64,000 nt of DNA from Agreia bicolorata (GTDB taxonomy: Bacteria; Actinomycetota; Actinomycetes; Actinomycetales; Microbacteriaceae): positions 434,001-498,000 of the forward strand of contig NZ_JYFC01000001.1 in NCBI RefSeq assembly GCF_000938265.1, in the 5' to 3' direction. This document shows positions 1 through 8,709 of the stretch, one piece after another. Under the pieces are notes generated by a model. It was not told where the DNA came from and searched no databases. It saw only the letters and a list, made by a program, of their open reading frames with translations. Each line of letters opens with the position of its first letter. Positions within the stretch are counted from its first letter, which is position 1. Both the position numbers and the translations under genes were made by a program.

Positions 1-1543
1 TGAGGTGCACGACGAACTCGTTCTCGACCAGGTACGCGATCTCAGCTGCCGAGAATCCTGCGACGCTGACCAGCTGCTTGTCGTCATCCGCGGCGCTCAC
101 GGCGTCGATGACCTTATCGGCCTTCGTTCCGTACCGCGCCAGCAGCGCGCGGGCGCGCTCGGCACCCACGTCGGATGCGTGTGCCGAGACCCAGGTATCG
201 GTCGCCTGAGTGGTGGTCGGGAAGCCGACCCCACCTCCGATGGCGAGCTTCTCCGTGCTGACGCTGCGCGTGCGACCGATCAGCTCGAGCGTCTCGTTGG
301 CGAGGTGCTCGGAGAGCGCGCGGAAGGTGGTCCACTTGCCACCGACGAGGCTCAGCATGGGAACTTTCGTTCCACCCAGTCGCGACGGTTCGATGCGGTA
401 GTCGCGGGAGACGAATCCGGGAGCCGTGTCGTCGTGCTTCGGCAACGGGCGGATGCCTGAATAGCGATAGACGATCTGCGAACGGTCGACGGGGATGCGT
501 GGGAAAACGTGCGACACGAGCTTGAAGAAGTAGTCGACCTCTTCTTCTGTGCACACCGCGGGCTGGGTGATGTCGGCCTCAAGGTCGGTGGTTCCCACGA
601 GAACTCGACCGTTGAGCGGGTAGATCAGCACGATACGGCCGTCGTTGTTCTCGAAGAAGACCTCGCCACCGGCACACGCCTTGTACAGGGCGGGGTTGTC
701 GAGCACGATGTGAGAGCCCTTGGTTCCGCCCATGAAGGTGCTCGGCATACCCAGGGCCTCGTTTGTCAGATCTGTCCACGGACCCGTCGTGTTCACCACC
801 GCGTCGGCCGCGATGCTGAACTCCCGACCCGAGACGGTATCGCGCAGAAGAACCTCGTCGCCCGAGACACCGATGGCCTCGACATAGTTCGCGCTGCGAG
901 CATTCGGCCCCACTGCACGTGCGTCTTCGACCAGGTCGAGAGCGAGCCGCTCGGGATTCTCGACGGCTGCGTCGAAGTAGGTCGCCGTGTACTTCACGTC
1001 TGGTCGGAGCTGGGGAAGCTTGTCGAGCGACTTCTTGCGGCCGGCGAACTGGTGACGGGGCACCGATCCGCCGTCGCGCGAGAACGAGTCGTAGCCGAGC
1101 AGGCCGAGCTTGATGAGAAGCGCTCCGCGCTCCTTCGGCTTGCCCTGCTTGTGCGTGAGAAAACGCAGAGGTGCAGAGACGATGCCGGAGAACGTCGAGA
1201 AGATGGGGATCGTGGTGGGCAGGGGCTTCACGTAGTGAGGTGCCAGCCGCAGCAGGCGGTTGCGCTCCTGCACCGATTCGCGAACGAGACGGAACTCGCC
1301 GTTCTCGAGGTAGCGCACACCGCCGTGGATCATGTGACTCGACGCCGCCGACGCACCCGAGCAGTAGTCGCTGCGTTCGACGAGAATCACATCGACACCC
1401 TGCAATGCCAGGTCACGGAAGGTCGCGATGCCGTTGATGCCTCCGCCGATCACGAGCACCTGTGCTCGCGGCTTGGAGATGAGACCGGCGACGTCGGGCC
1501 GAAGCTCTGTGCTGCTGGAGGAGGAAACGACTGGTGCACTCAC
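1..1543 (-). CDS. glpD: Aerobic glycerol-3-phosphate dehydrogenase (3' end cut by window)
   Basis: Oxidises sn-glycerol 3-phosphate to dihydroxyacetone phosphate at the membrane, passing electrons via FAD to quinone. The reverse strand reads from a GTG at 1543 without a stop to the window edge (514 codons). Near the N-terminus is the FAD-binding Rossmann fingerprint VLVIGGGINGIATFRDLALQ, then the dehydrogenase signature SSHMIHGGVRYLENGE. The C-terminal part seen here (ending EIAYLVENEFVVHL) is the helical DAO_C domain, so perhaps 50-80 residues are missing beyond base 1. It is divergent from a SorC-type regulator at 1656, which is a plausible regulator. The start follows from the Rossmann position; no upstream in-frame alternative looked better. 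Confidence 0.93.
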   Translation of the reverse strand, partial: MSAPVVSSSSSTELRPDVAGLISKPRAQVLVIGGGINGIATFRDLALQGVDVILVERSDYCSGASAASSHMIHGGVRYLENGEFRLVRESVQERNRLLRLAPHYVKPLPTTIPIFSTFSGIVSAPLRFLTHKQGKPKERGALLIKLGLLGYDSFSRDGGSVPRHQFAGRKKSLDKLPQLRPDVKYTATYFDAAVENPERLALDLVEDARAVGPNARSANYVEAIGVSGDEVLLRDTVSGREFSIAADAVVNTTGPWTDLTNEALGMPSTFMGGTKGSHIVLDNPALYKACAGGEVFFENNDGRIVLIYPLNGRVLVGTTDLEADITQPAVCTEEEVDYFFKLVSHVFPRIPVDRSQIVYRYSGIRPLPKHDDTAPGFVSRDYRIEPSRLGGTKVPMLSLVGGKWTTFRALSEHLANETLELIGRTRSVSTEKLAIGGGVGFPTTTQATDTWVSAHASDVGAERARALLARYGTKADKVIDAVSAADDDKQLVSVAGFSAAEIAYLVENEFVVHL

Positions 1544-1603
1544 TGTGTACTCGCCTTCGTGTAAGTAAGTTCTCGATAACTCGTCAAGTCTCAACATCTG
1601 CAC

Positions 1604-1635
1604 ACAATTGTTCAAGCGTTATGCACAGACGTGCA
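1604..1635. promoter_or_regulatory. Candidate operators between glpD and the SorC-type regulator
   Basis: The divergent intergenic region holds an 8-bp palindrome ACAATTGT (1604-1611) and an inverted repeat TGCAC-AGAC-GTGCA (1622-1635) just upstream of the regulator start. Dyad sites in a glpD/regulator intergenic region are a natural place for autoregulation and glpD control. That they bind the neighbouring protein is inference. Confidence 0.35.
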
Positions 1636-1655
1636 CGGCATGGAAGTATGTTCCC

Positions 1656-2633
1656 ATGACCATCGCTTCCGCGGACCACCATGCAGAGAAGTCGCGTGAC
1701 GCCCTCCGCGCCGCGCAGCTCTATTACCTCCAGGACATCACCATGGAGGCCATCGCTCACGAGCTGCATACATCACGCTCATCTGTCTCCAGACTGCTGA
1801 GTTTTGCGCGAGAAACAGGCCTCGTCGAAATTCAGGTGAAGTCACCGGCTGAGCGCGTCTCGACATCTCAGCAGCGCATACGCGAGCGTCACGGTGTCAC
1901 CGCGCACATCGTGCCTGTGCCGGCGTCGACGAACGAGGTCGACCGCCTTGAGCGGGTGGCGGTATCGGCTGCACGGATTCTCACCCCGTTCGTCGACTCC
2001 AACATGACGATCGGAGTCGCCTGGGGGTCGACCATCAGCGCTGTGAGCCGTCACCTTCCCGAGAAAGTGACGCACAACACAACCCTCGTGCAACTCAACG
2101 GCGCGGCGAACTACCAGACCACGGGCATCGTCTACGCGAGCGAGATCATGACCCGCTTCGGAGTCGCCCTCGGCGCCGCCGTGCAGCAGTTCCCGGTGCC
2201 GGCCTTCTTCGACGACGCCGCGACCAAGCAGGCGATGTGGCGTGAGCGCGCCATCAGACGCGTGCTCGACATCCAGAAGCGCATGGACATTGCCCTCTTC
2301 GGCCTCGGTTCGCCGTTCGCCGACGTGCCCAGCCATGTCTATATCGGCGGATACCTCGACGAGTCCGACTACGCATCCCTCACCCGATCGGACGTCGTCG
2401 GCGACGTCGCCACCGTGTTCTACCGAGCCGACGGTTCGTCTACCGACATCCCCATGAACTCGCGCACAAGCGGCCCGAGTCTCGAACTCGTTTCGCGCGT
2501 CGCCCGGCGCATCTGCGTGGTGAGCGGCAAGTCGAAGCTTCCGGCCCTCCGTGGCGCGCTGGCAGCCGGACTCATCACCGACCTCATCATCGACGAACCC
2601 ACGGCCCACCTGCTGACCGACGACGCGGCGTGA
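1656..2633 (+). CDS. SorC-family sugar-binding transcriptional regulator
   Basis: DNA-binding regulator that senses a phosphorylated sugar or polyol. The N-terminal ~50 residues contain a helix-turn-helix (MEAIAHELHTSRSSVSRLL), followed by a ~270-residue SorC-type effector domain with the typical segments IGVAWGSTISAVSRHL, LVQLNGA and DIALFGLGSP. The ORF can be extended to a TTG at 1608, but ATG 1656 puts the HTH at the usual distance and leaves the upstream dyads non-coding. Next to glpD, the likely effector is glycerol 3-phosphate or a related triose phosphate; that is inference from context. Length (325 aa) is normal for the family. Confidence 0.85.
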   Translation: MTIASADHHAEKSRDALRAAQLYYLQDITMEAIAHELHTSRSSVSRLLSFARETGLVEIQVKSPAERVSTSQQRIRERHGVTAHIVPVPASTNEVDRLERVAVSAARILTPFVDSNMTIGVAWGSTISAVSRHLPEKVTHNTTLVQLNGAANYQTTGIVYASEIMTRFGVALGAAVQQFPVPAFFDDAATKQAMWRERAIRRVLDIQKRMDIALFGLGSPFADVPSHVYIGGYLDESDYASLTRSDVVGDVATVFYRADGSSTDIPMNSRTSGPSLELVSRVARRICVVSGKSKLPALRGALAAGLITDLIIDEPTAHLLTDDAA

Positions 2634-2692
2634 TCGACGGCGCTGCGACAGGCTCTGGATGCCGGTGGCCGGGTTTCCATTCCTGACCCCAC

Positions 2693-2708
2693 GCCGGGCC
2701 GCGGCCCG
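2693..2708. terminator. GC-rich perfect palindrome, possible terminator
   Basis: CCGGGCCG followed directly by CGGCCCGG forms a 16-bp perfect palindrome 60 bases after the SorC-type gene. It lacks a T-run on the plus strand, so termination is only a guess. Confidence 0.3.
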
Positions 2709-2777
2709 GTATCCTGAAAAACGGCCTGCCCGACCACAGCGACGGTATTCGATCGACTCGAATGCCGAAGGAGTTCC

Positions 2778-4586
2778 ATGACTTTCGATGCCCTCTCCCC
2801 CGAACCTCAGAATTCTGACTCGAACCGGGAGAATCGCGCTCCTGTCGCGGCATCCACGCCCGAACAGCCTCTTGTGCTCTCGGGTCGCGATCGCTTCGCC
2901 GTCAAGCTGATCGATGCCGCCGTCAAGATCGGATCAGAAGACTTTCAGGCGCGCTACCGCCCTGTCACCGAAGAGCTCTTCAGCCACCACCTCATCGATC
3001 CCACGGCCAAGCCGGCCTACATACAACCTGACCTCGAACCGATTTCCACGCTCGAGACCACCGAAGATCCACTCGAGATCATCCGCCTTCATCTCGACAG
3101 CGTGATCGAAGATCGCCAGGCGCGTGACGACGCGCGAATCAACGCCGAGGCGCACCTGGCAGATGTGTCGGCGCAGCTGGCCGAGTCACAGGCCCACGCC
3201 GATGACCTGCAGCAGCAGCTGACCGCCCAGACCGCTCGGGCCGAGACCGCAGAGACCGAGGTCGCGCGACTTCGAGCAGAACTTCAGAGCCAGGTGTCCG
3301 CCCTCACCGCGCAGCGCGAGGCCGAGGTCGCGGCTCTTCACCAGCAGCGCGAGAACGAGGTTGCCGCGCTGAACGAGCAACGTGCCGCCGAGGTGACCGA
3401 GCTCTCGGCTCGCCTGACCTCCGAGATGTCCGCCCTCACCACACAGCGCGACACCGACGTCAGTTCCGCTCACCAGCAGCGCGAGGCAGAGCTTGCCGCG
3501 CTGGCGAACGAGCGAGACGCACAGGTCTCCGCCCTGCACCAGCAGCGCGAGAACGAGCTGCTCTCGTTGACGACCCAGCGCGACGCCGAACTGGCTGCAC
3601 TCCAACAGCAACGCGATGCCGAGGTGGCCGAGCTCCGTGCGAAGCTGTCCTCCGAGGTGGCGGCCCTGTCGAGCCAGCGCGAGAACGAGGTCGCGACGCT
3701 CCGCAGCGAACGAGACGCCACGATCGCCGGCCTGCACGCGCAGCGCGAGACCGAGGTGGCATCTCTCACGGCGGAACTCGCCGAGCTTCGCGCTCAGCGC
3801 GACGCACAGGTGGCCGAACTCACGGCGCGACTCGAGTCCCAGATTGCCGAGCTTGAAGGCACTCGTACAACAGATGTCACCGAGCTGGCCGCCGAGCACA
3901 CCGCCCAGCTCGAGACGATCGACGAGGCCCACCAGCAGCAGATCACCGAGCTGAAGGCTGCCCACGACGCGCAGGTCGATGAGCTCACCAGCACGCATGA
4001 GCAGCAGATCGCCGAGCTGAGCGCCAGCCACGAGCGACAGACGTCCGAGTTGATCGCAGAGAAGGAGGCCTTGGCCTCCGTGGTGCAGGCAGACAGCGGC
4101 GACGCGAGCACCGAGCTCTCCGAGGCTCGGAGCAATCTGGCCGACGCTGTCGCTCGAGCGGAACAAGCAGCATCCGAGCTCGAGAAGAACCGCGCAGAAA
4201 TCGCCGCGCTGCGCGAGGAACGAGACCGCAGCGATGCCCAGCGTGATGCGGCGATCGAAGAGCTCGACGGCGTCACCGCCCAGCGCGGCGAATGGGAGAA
4301 CCGGCTCCGCCTCACGGTGGCGGCTCTGGCGAGTGCCGACGTCGTCGGCGACTGGACCGACGACAACGCGCCCGACGAGCGACTCGTGGAGTTCGTTCAG
4401 TCGACCACGCAGGCGCTCGAACAGAAGATCAGTCGCATCGAGCAGATCGCAACGGAAGAGCTCGTCGACGAAACAGAGACGAACGAATACGCGATCGGCG
4501 CGAACGACGCGGCCGTACGGGTGCTCAACGCACTCGACGACGCCGACGTTGATGCCGATCTCGAGACGCCGGTCGAAGCCCAGTAG
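2778..4586 (+). CDS. Long coiled-coil protein with hendecad repeats, function unknown
   Basis: A 602-residue acidic protein I do not recognise as a named family. ATG 2778 follows a good ribosome site (AAGGAG). Residues ~1-110 look folded (FAVKLIDAAVKIGSEDFQARY). Residues ~110-170 form ordinary coiled coil. Residues ~176-430 are about 23 tandem 11-residue repeats of pattern xxQRexEvaaL (for example HQQRENEVAAL, TTQRDAELAAL, RAQRDAQVAEL), later drifting to xxxHxxQixEL. Residues ~440-510 are further coiled coil, and the last ~80 form an acidic, probably globular tail. No signal peptide or membrane segment is seen, so a cytoplasmic filament or scaffold is the simplest guess. The repeat is regular at protein and DNA level. 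Closest analogies are Scy/FilP/DivIVA-like cytoskeletal coiled coils, without demonstrable homology. Confidence 0.8.
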   Translation: MTFDALSPEPQNSDSNRENRAPVAASTPEQPLVLSGRDRFAVKLIDAAVKIGSEDFQARYRPVTEELFSHHLIDPTAKPAYIQPDLEPISTLETTEDPLEIIRLHLDSVIEDRQARDDARINAEAHLADVSAQLAESQAHADDLQQQLTAQTARAETAETEVARLRAELQSQVSALTAQREAEVAALHQQRENEVAALNEQRAAEVTELSARLTSEMSALTTQRDTDVSSAHQQREAELAALANERDAQVSALHQQRENELLSLTTQRDAELAALQQQRDAEVAELRAKLSSEVAALSSQRENEVATLRSERDATIAGLHAQRETEVASLTAELAELRAQRDAQVAELTARLESQIAELEGTRTTDVTELAAEHTAQLETIDEAHQQQITELKAAHDAQVDELTSTHEQQIAELSASHERQTSELIAEKEALASVVQADSGDASTELSEARSNLADAVARAEQAASELEKNRAEIAALREERDRSDAQRDAAIEELDGVTAQRGEWENRLRLTVAALASADVVGDWTDDNAPDERLVEFVQSTTQALEQKISRIEQIATEELVDETETNEYAIGANDAAVRVLNALDDADVDADLETPVEAQ

Positions 4587-4607
4587 CGGTCGATCGCCGG
4601 GCTCAAT

Positions 4608-5690
4608 TCACGGCGTGCCGGGCCCGGTCCCGGCGGTGCTCTCATCGAGCCGGAGACCCGGCTGGGGCTGCTTCTTCAGTTGACCTGTCATGGCCAGCAC
4701 AGCGATAAGGGCGACCAGCACGATGGCACCGGAGACTCCGAGAATGGTGCCCCAGACAGCGTCCTCGCCCGGGTTCTCTGCCGAGAAGGTGACCAACCAG
4801 GTCGTCGTCGCGGCGTTGAGAGCACCATGGGCGATCACGGCCGGCCAGACCGACGCCGTGCGCAGCCTGAGCCACCCGAAGATCACCCCGAGAAGCACGC
4901 ACCAGGCGGTCATCATCGCAACACCCAGTAGATCGGTGCGGCCGTAGTTGTAGCCGAGCAGAATGATCGGCGAATGCCACACACCCCAGATGACGCCTAC
5001 GAGAAGCAAGGCCGGCCAGGTGCCGAGGGGCCGCAGATTCGGCAGCAGCCACCCGCGCCAGCCGAGTTCCTCTCCGAAAGCCGCGAACGACGACGACACG
5101 ATGGCGATCGGCAGGGTGACCACGTTGATGAGCACGATCATCTCGATCGACAGTCCCGGAACGCTCTGTCCGGCGGCCGCCATTGCGGCATCCAGACCGG
5201 AGAACGACACGAAGTCAAGACGAATCAGACCGAAGGCACCGCCTAGGAGCATCGCCAGAAACGCCACGATGGGGATCCCGATGAAGGCCAGGGCGCAGAA
5301 GAGGAGTGTCCGACCGATCGGACGCAAGGGTGAGAGTCCGAGCAGGCGAGGAATGTTCGCAGGTCGCCGCACGAACAGCACGCACACGAACGCCGCAACG
5401 GTCGGGGTGTACATCATCGCAAGCGTTGTGACCATAAAGAGAGGATCGGACAGACCGTCGCCGGACAACCAGATGGGAAGCTGCACCGCCCACGCGAGGC
5501 CGCAGGAGATCAGCACGAAGCACAGCACGGCCGGCCACGAGACCGACGCCGGATACACGGGACCCCGCTCAACGTTCTTCAGTCTCTGTGCCTCGGCGCG
5601 CACCAGCTGCTTGTCTGCCAACCCCGTCGGGGTCGCCATGATCGGCGACGCCGCCGAGGTCGGTGTGAGATCGTGCGCTGCGTTGCTCAT
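4608..5690 (-). CDS. CPBP-family intramembrane metalloprotease (CAAX protease / Abi)
   Basis: Polytopic membrane protein of 360 aa with about eight hydrophobic segments. It has the glutamate motif EELGWRGW, then WHSP and HGALN (H-x3-N), which make up the CPBP (Rce1-like) active site. These enzymes cleave peptides within the membrane; actinobacterial members have been linked to bacteriocin self-protection or signalling, but no substrate is known here. ATG 5690 follows CAAGGAG. The C-terminal ~30 residues are Pro/Gly/Thr-rich. It stands alone, convergent with the coiled-coil gene and divergent from clpS. Confidence 0.88.
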   Translation of the reverse strand: MSNAAHDLTPTSAASPIMATPTGLADKQLVRAEAQRLKNVERGPVYPASVSWPAVLCFVLISCGLAWAVQLPIWLSGDGLSDPLFMVTTLAMMYTPTVAAFVCVLFVRRPANIPRLLGLSPLRPIGRTLLFCALAFIGIPIVAFLAMLLGGAFGLIRLDFVSFSGLDAAMAAAGQSVPGLSIEMIVLINVVTLPIAIVSSSFAAFGEELGWRGWLLPNLRPLGTWPALLLVGVIWGVWHSPIILLGYNYGRTDLLGVAMMTAWCVLLGVIFGWLRLRTASVWPAVIAHGALNAATTTWLVTFSAENPGEDAVWGTILGVSGAIVLVALIAVLAMTGQLKKQPQPGLRLDESTAGTGPGTP

Positions 5691-5785
5691 TCACGTCTCC
5701 TTGCTCGATACCTGTTCGTGATCTCAGACTAGGAATGCAGGCGACCCAGCCGCATCCTCCGCTCGGGTGACCCCACGCTCATTCG

Positions 5786-5811
5786 CCCCTCCCCCTCGCG
5801 AGGGAGAGGGG
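5786..5811. other. GC-rich imperfect inverted repeat upstream of clpS
   Basis: CCCCTCCCCCTCG followed directly by CGAGGGAGAGGGG (one mismatch) can form a strong hairpin about 35 bases before clpS. It sits between divergent genes, so it is not an obvious terminator. Short GC-rich palindromes of this kind are often dispersed repeats, but only one copy was noticed in this window. Confidence 0.4.
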
Positions 5812-5845
5812 CGTCTGCAACCCGCCTATGTGACAGGCTGTAGAT

Positions 5846-6142
5846 GTGGCACAGACTCTCGACGCGACCGACGTCGACACGCAGCTCGACGAGCGACTGC
5901 AGCTCGGTTCTCCGTGGATCACGTTGGTGTGGAACGACCCGGTGAACCTCATGTCGTACGTCGCGTATGTCTTCCGCAGCTATTTCGGATTCTCCAAAGC
6001 CGAAGCCGACCGCAGAATGATGCAGGTGCACACCGAGGGGCGTGCGGTCGTAGCGACAGGCACACGCGAAGAGATGGAACGGCACGTCGAGGCCATGCAC
6101 GACTTCGGGCTGTGGGCGACGCTGCAGCGAATCGACTCGTGA
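5846..6142 (+). CDS. clpS: ATP-dependent Clp protease adaptor ClpS
   Basis: Delivers N-degron substrates to the ClpAP/ClpCP protease. The 98-residue protein has the ClpS core: TLVWNDPVNLMSYVAYVF (N-degron pocket region), then FGFSKAEADRRMMQVHTEGRA and ATGTREEMERHVEAMHDFGL. GTG 5846 gives the normal length. The stop codon overlaps the next start (GTGA), so it is translationally coupled to a DUF2017 protein, the usual actinobacterial arrangement. Confidence 0.95.
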   Translation: MAQTLDATDVDTQLDERLQLGSPWITLVWNDPVNLMSYVAYVFRSYFGFSKAEADRRMMQVHTEGRAVVATGTREEMERHVEAMHDFGLWATLQRIDS

Positions 6143-6642
6143 TCCCGTTCACGCGCCTGGGCGACGTCGCCGTCGCCTCGTTCGAGCCCGCCGAGGCAGA
6201 CGTACTCATCCGCCTCGCCACAGAGGTACAAGAGCTTCTTGCGCAAGCCGACGACGTCGTGCCGCACTCCCCTGGCTCGCGAGCCATTGACAGACTTTTG
6301 CCAGCCGGATATGGCGACGAGGGGGAGCTCGACGCCGAGTTCCGTCGCTTCACATCAAAAGATCTCATCGACCGCAAGGTACGCAACGCCCAGTCAGTCA
6401 TCGACGCTCTCTCCCCTGCCGACGGTTCAGCCGGCCCGGTGAGCCTGGATGCGGCAGCGGTGCAGGCATGGTTGCGCTGTCTCACCGACGTGCGCCTCGC
6501 GATCGCGGCCGGCCTGGGCATCGAACACGACGATGACGAGCCCCAGCTCGCCGGCCCAGACCGCTATCTTCTCGAGGTCTATCGGTGGGTCGCGTTCGTT
6601 CAGGAATCGCTCATCAGCACCCTGGAGGCCGACTTCTCCTGA
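6139..6642 (+). CDS. DUF2017 family protein, ClpS-linked
   Basis: 167-residue cytoplasmic protein starting at GTG 6139, overlapping the clpS stop by 4 bases. Recognisable segments are the N-terminal FTRLGDVAVASFEPAEADVL, the middle LDAEFRRFTSKDLIDRKV and the C-terminal YRWVAFVQESLISTL, typical of DUF2017. Function is unknown; constant pairing with clpS in actinobacteria suggests a role in Clp proteolysis (inference). Confidence 0.88.
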   Translation: MIPFTRLGDVAVASFEPAEADVLIRLATEVQELLAQADDVVPHSPGSRAIDRLLPAGYGDEGELDAEFRRFTSKDLIDRKVRNAQSVIDALSPADGSAGPVSLDAAAVQAWLRCLTDVRLAIAAGLGIEHDDDEPQLAGPDRYLLEVYRWVAFVQESLISTLEADFS

Positions 6643-6731
6643 GCTCTTGGGACTCCGCGTCTCATCGCGCATTACAGAGACAGCGTCAAGACGACGAGAC
6701 TGTAGGGCGAAAACGATCTTCAGGAGTATTC

Positions 6732-7598
6732 ATGGCAATCGAGCAGGGCGAATCCCTGAACGGAACCCGACCGACACGCATGACCTCGGAGCAGATCCGG
6801 CGACGTATGCTCGACGCTGCGCTCGATTCGATCGGCGAGGGCGGCATGAGCCTGGGATTTCCCGGTCTGCAGATGGACGAGGTGATCATCGCCGCGGGCG
6901 TCTCTCGAAGCTCGGTCTATCGAATCTGGAACTCGAAGGATCTGTTCCTCGGTGACGTGCTCAACGAGGCAGCCAGTCGCTTTACGGACAAGCTCAGCGA
7001 CGATCGTGCATTGCCCACCGCCATCGATCTCATCTCATCTCGACCCGATCTCCATTCATCCGAGGAGGGAAGGCGACGTCTGATACGCGAGGTCATCAGA
7101 GTCGTCCTTGAGCAGAATTTCTACGGCACCATCGACTCGGGCCCATGGCAGTCCTTTCTCGCCACGTCCGCGGCACTTCTCGCCGACGACGGCAATGAGG
7201 CACTCCGCCGTGTGGGCGAGACACTGCGGCAAGGCAGCGACCGTTTCATCGAGGCCATGGCCGCCTTCCACGAGGCGTTAACGAGCCTCCTCGGATTCAA
7301 GTTGCGCGACGAGTTCGGAGGAGGGTACACGCTGTATGCCGTTCTCGGCTCATCGATGGTCGAGGGTCTCGCGGTGCGACATCTGGCGAACCCTGCGGTA
7401 ACAGACAATTTCTATGTCGGCCCGCCAACCCTCACCGACAAGCCCACGGAGTGGGCGCCCTCGGCGATCGGCTTCCTCGCGATCTTCGATCAGTTCCTCG
7501 TCTCCGACCCGAACTTCGAACCGAGCACGATCCACTGTCGCCTGCAGGAACTCGGATGCACGATTGGACACAGTTCGACAATCGTCGATACCCGATGA
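6732..7598 (+). CDS. TetR-family transcriptional regulator
   Basis: 288-residue regulator starting at ATG 6732 with CAGGAG upstream. The N-terminal TetR DNA-binding domain covers residues ~15-70, with the recognition helix in AGVSRSSVYRIWNSKDLFLG. The C-terminal ~200 residues are an all-helical ligand domain without a recognised subfamily. Its stop overlaps the ATG of the next gene (ATGA), so the two are probably coupled. It is long for a TetR protein (usual length ~200). Confidence 0.82.
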   Translation: MAIEQGESLNGTRPTRMTSEQIRRRMLDAALDSIGEGGMSLGFPGLQMDEVIIAAGVSRSSVYRIWNSKDLFLGDVLNEAASRFTDKLSDDRALPTAIDLISSRPDLHSSEEGRRRLIREVIRVVLEQNFYGTIDSGPWQSFLATSAALLADDGNEALRRVGETLRQGSDRFIEAMAAFHEALTSLLGFKLRDEFGGGYTLYAVLGSSMVEGLAVRHLANPAVTDNFYVGPPTLTDKPTEWAPSAIGFLAIFDQFLVSDPNFEPSTIHCRLQELGCTIGHSSTIVDTR

Positions 7599-7912
7599 CT
7601 CCGCCTCACCGTCTACGGCCGGCAATGATCTCGCAGATGCGAGCCAATGCGCGCATCACCCAGAGAGAGGCTCTGGTGATGCTCGGCTCAACGTTTCGAT
7701 TCCCGCTCGAGGTCGATGATGACGGCTCGGCCTATCTGAGGCCGACGTCGGACACCACACTCGAGGTGCATGTCGACGACGACGATCCGCTGCACCCTCT
7801 GCTGCTCACCGTGTGGCACTGGCGAGGAGCAGACGAGGCCGCGCTCGCACGGGACCAGCTGCAGGCTCTCATCTCGCACACCACAGGGTGGACCATCATT
7901 CCGACGGAGTAG
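7595..7912 (+). CDS. Small protein of unknown function coupled to the TetR regulator
   Basis: 105 residues starting at ATG 7595, overlapping the TetR stop (7596-7598) as ATGA. An ATG at 7556 is also open but would overlap more. It is soluble and contains an acidic central part with DTTLEVHVDDDDPLHP and a C-terminal helix LARDQLQALISHTTGW. No family recognised. The ATGA overlap suggests a product made together with the regulator. Confidence 0.6.
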   Translation: MTPPHRLRPAMISQMRANARITQREALVMLGSTFRFPLEVDDDGSAYLRPTSDTTLEVHVDDDDPLHPLLLTVWHWRGADEAALARDQLQALISHTTGWTIIPTE

Positions 7913-7982
7913 GAGGCGCTCAGCAGCACGCAGTTGGCTCCAGGTGAAATGCGAGTTGGTATCACTTCAGTAGAGTCCCTTC

Positions 7983-8594
7983 ATGACCTGCAACAGCATT
8001 GTGGACTGCCTCTCCCAGATTCTCGCGGTCGTGTCCCAGTCTGAGCGGGCGACAGAGTTCGAAACGACCACGAAACTCGCCGACATCGCGGTAGCCGCCG
8101 CTTCAGTGATTGTCGCCGCTCTAGCTGTCGTCGTGTCAATAACCATCGTCGGTCGCGACAATCGTCTGGCGCGGAGGAAGGAACGTGATCAGATTCGCGA
8201 AAGGCTCCGAGTTTGGTTTGCCGGTCTGAGCCGCTCAGCCGACAAGAAGACAAAGGAAAGCCACCGACGTCTCGATAGCCGCATCAAGGAAGATGTCAAC
8301 CCGCTACGTAATCAGGATGTCTTCGAATTGATGCACTGGGCGGAATCGATGCACACCTTGACCCAGGAGCGCGAGGATAACGATCCCGACGAGCATGACC
8401 GGATGCACGCCGAGCGCATGTACGCAAAGTGGATATTCCGCGATGCCCTTGCGGTCTGGGTGCTCCATCCGCGCGTAGGTCGAATGAAGATGCGCAGCTT
8501 GAGAAAGCGTGGTTACTCCGTTCTTGAAGACCTTGAGATCCCTGACTCCAAGCAAACCGCAGATTCCATGAGGCCCTACGAACCCTCAGTCTGA
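7983..8594 (+). CDS. Single-pass membrane protein, function unknown
   Basis: 203 residues with one clear transmembrane helix at ~33-57 (DIAVAAASVIVAALAVVVSI) followed by a positively charged cytoplasmic region (RDNRLARRKERDQIRERLRV) and a soluble helical tail rich in Asp/Glu/Arg. No homologue recognised. Base composition is more A+T-rich than in the flanking housekeeping genes, and the ribosome site before ATG 7983 is weak. With the next gene it forms a small accessory patch. Confidence 0.6.
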   Translation: MTCNSIVDCLSQILAVVSQSERATEFETTTKLADIAVAAASVIVAALAVVVSITIVGRDNRLARRKERDQIRERLRVWFAGLSRSADKKTKESHRRLDSRIKEDVNPLRNQDVFELMHWAESMHTLTQEREDNDPDEHDRMHAERMYAKWIFRDALAVWVLHPRVGRMKMRSLRKRGYSVLEDLEIPDSKQTADSMRPYEPSV

Positions 8595-8709
8595 GCCGCA
8601 GCAATGACGACCAGAAGCTAGCTCTCGCCTGACGGGGTGGAGATTGTTCCGGCAGCGCAAGGGTTTGCGCCCACAAGACGAACGTACCGCTACAGCTAGG
8701 AATTATCAG

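Noticed and set aside
3186..4166. 326-codon minus-strand ORF opposite the hendecad region
   Set aside because: It is the complementary reading of the repeat (LGxLxxALLVQ...) and has no start context; a result of repeat regularity and high G+C.
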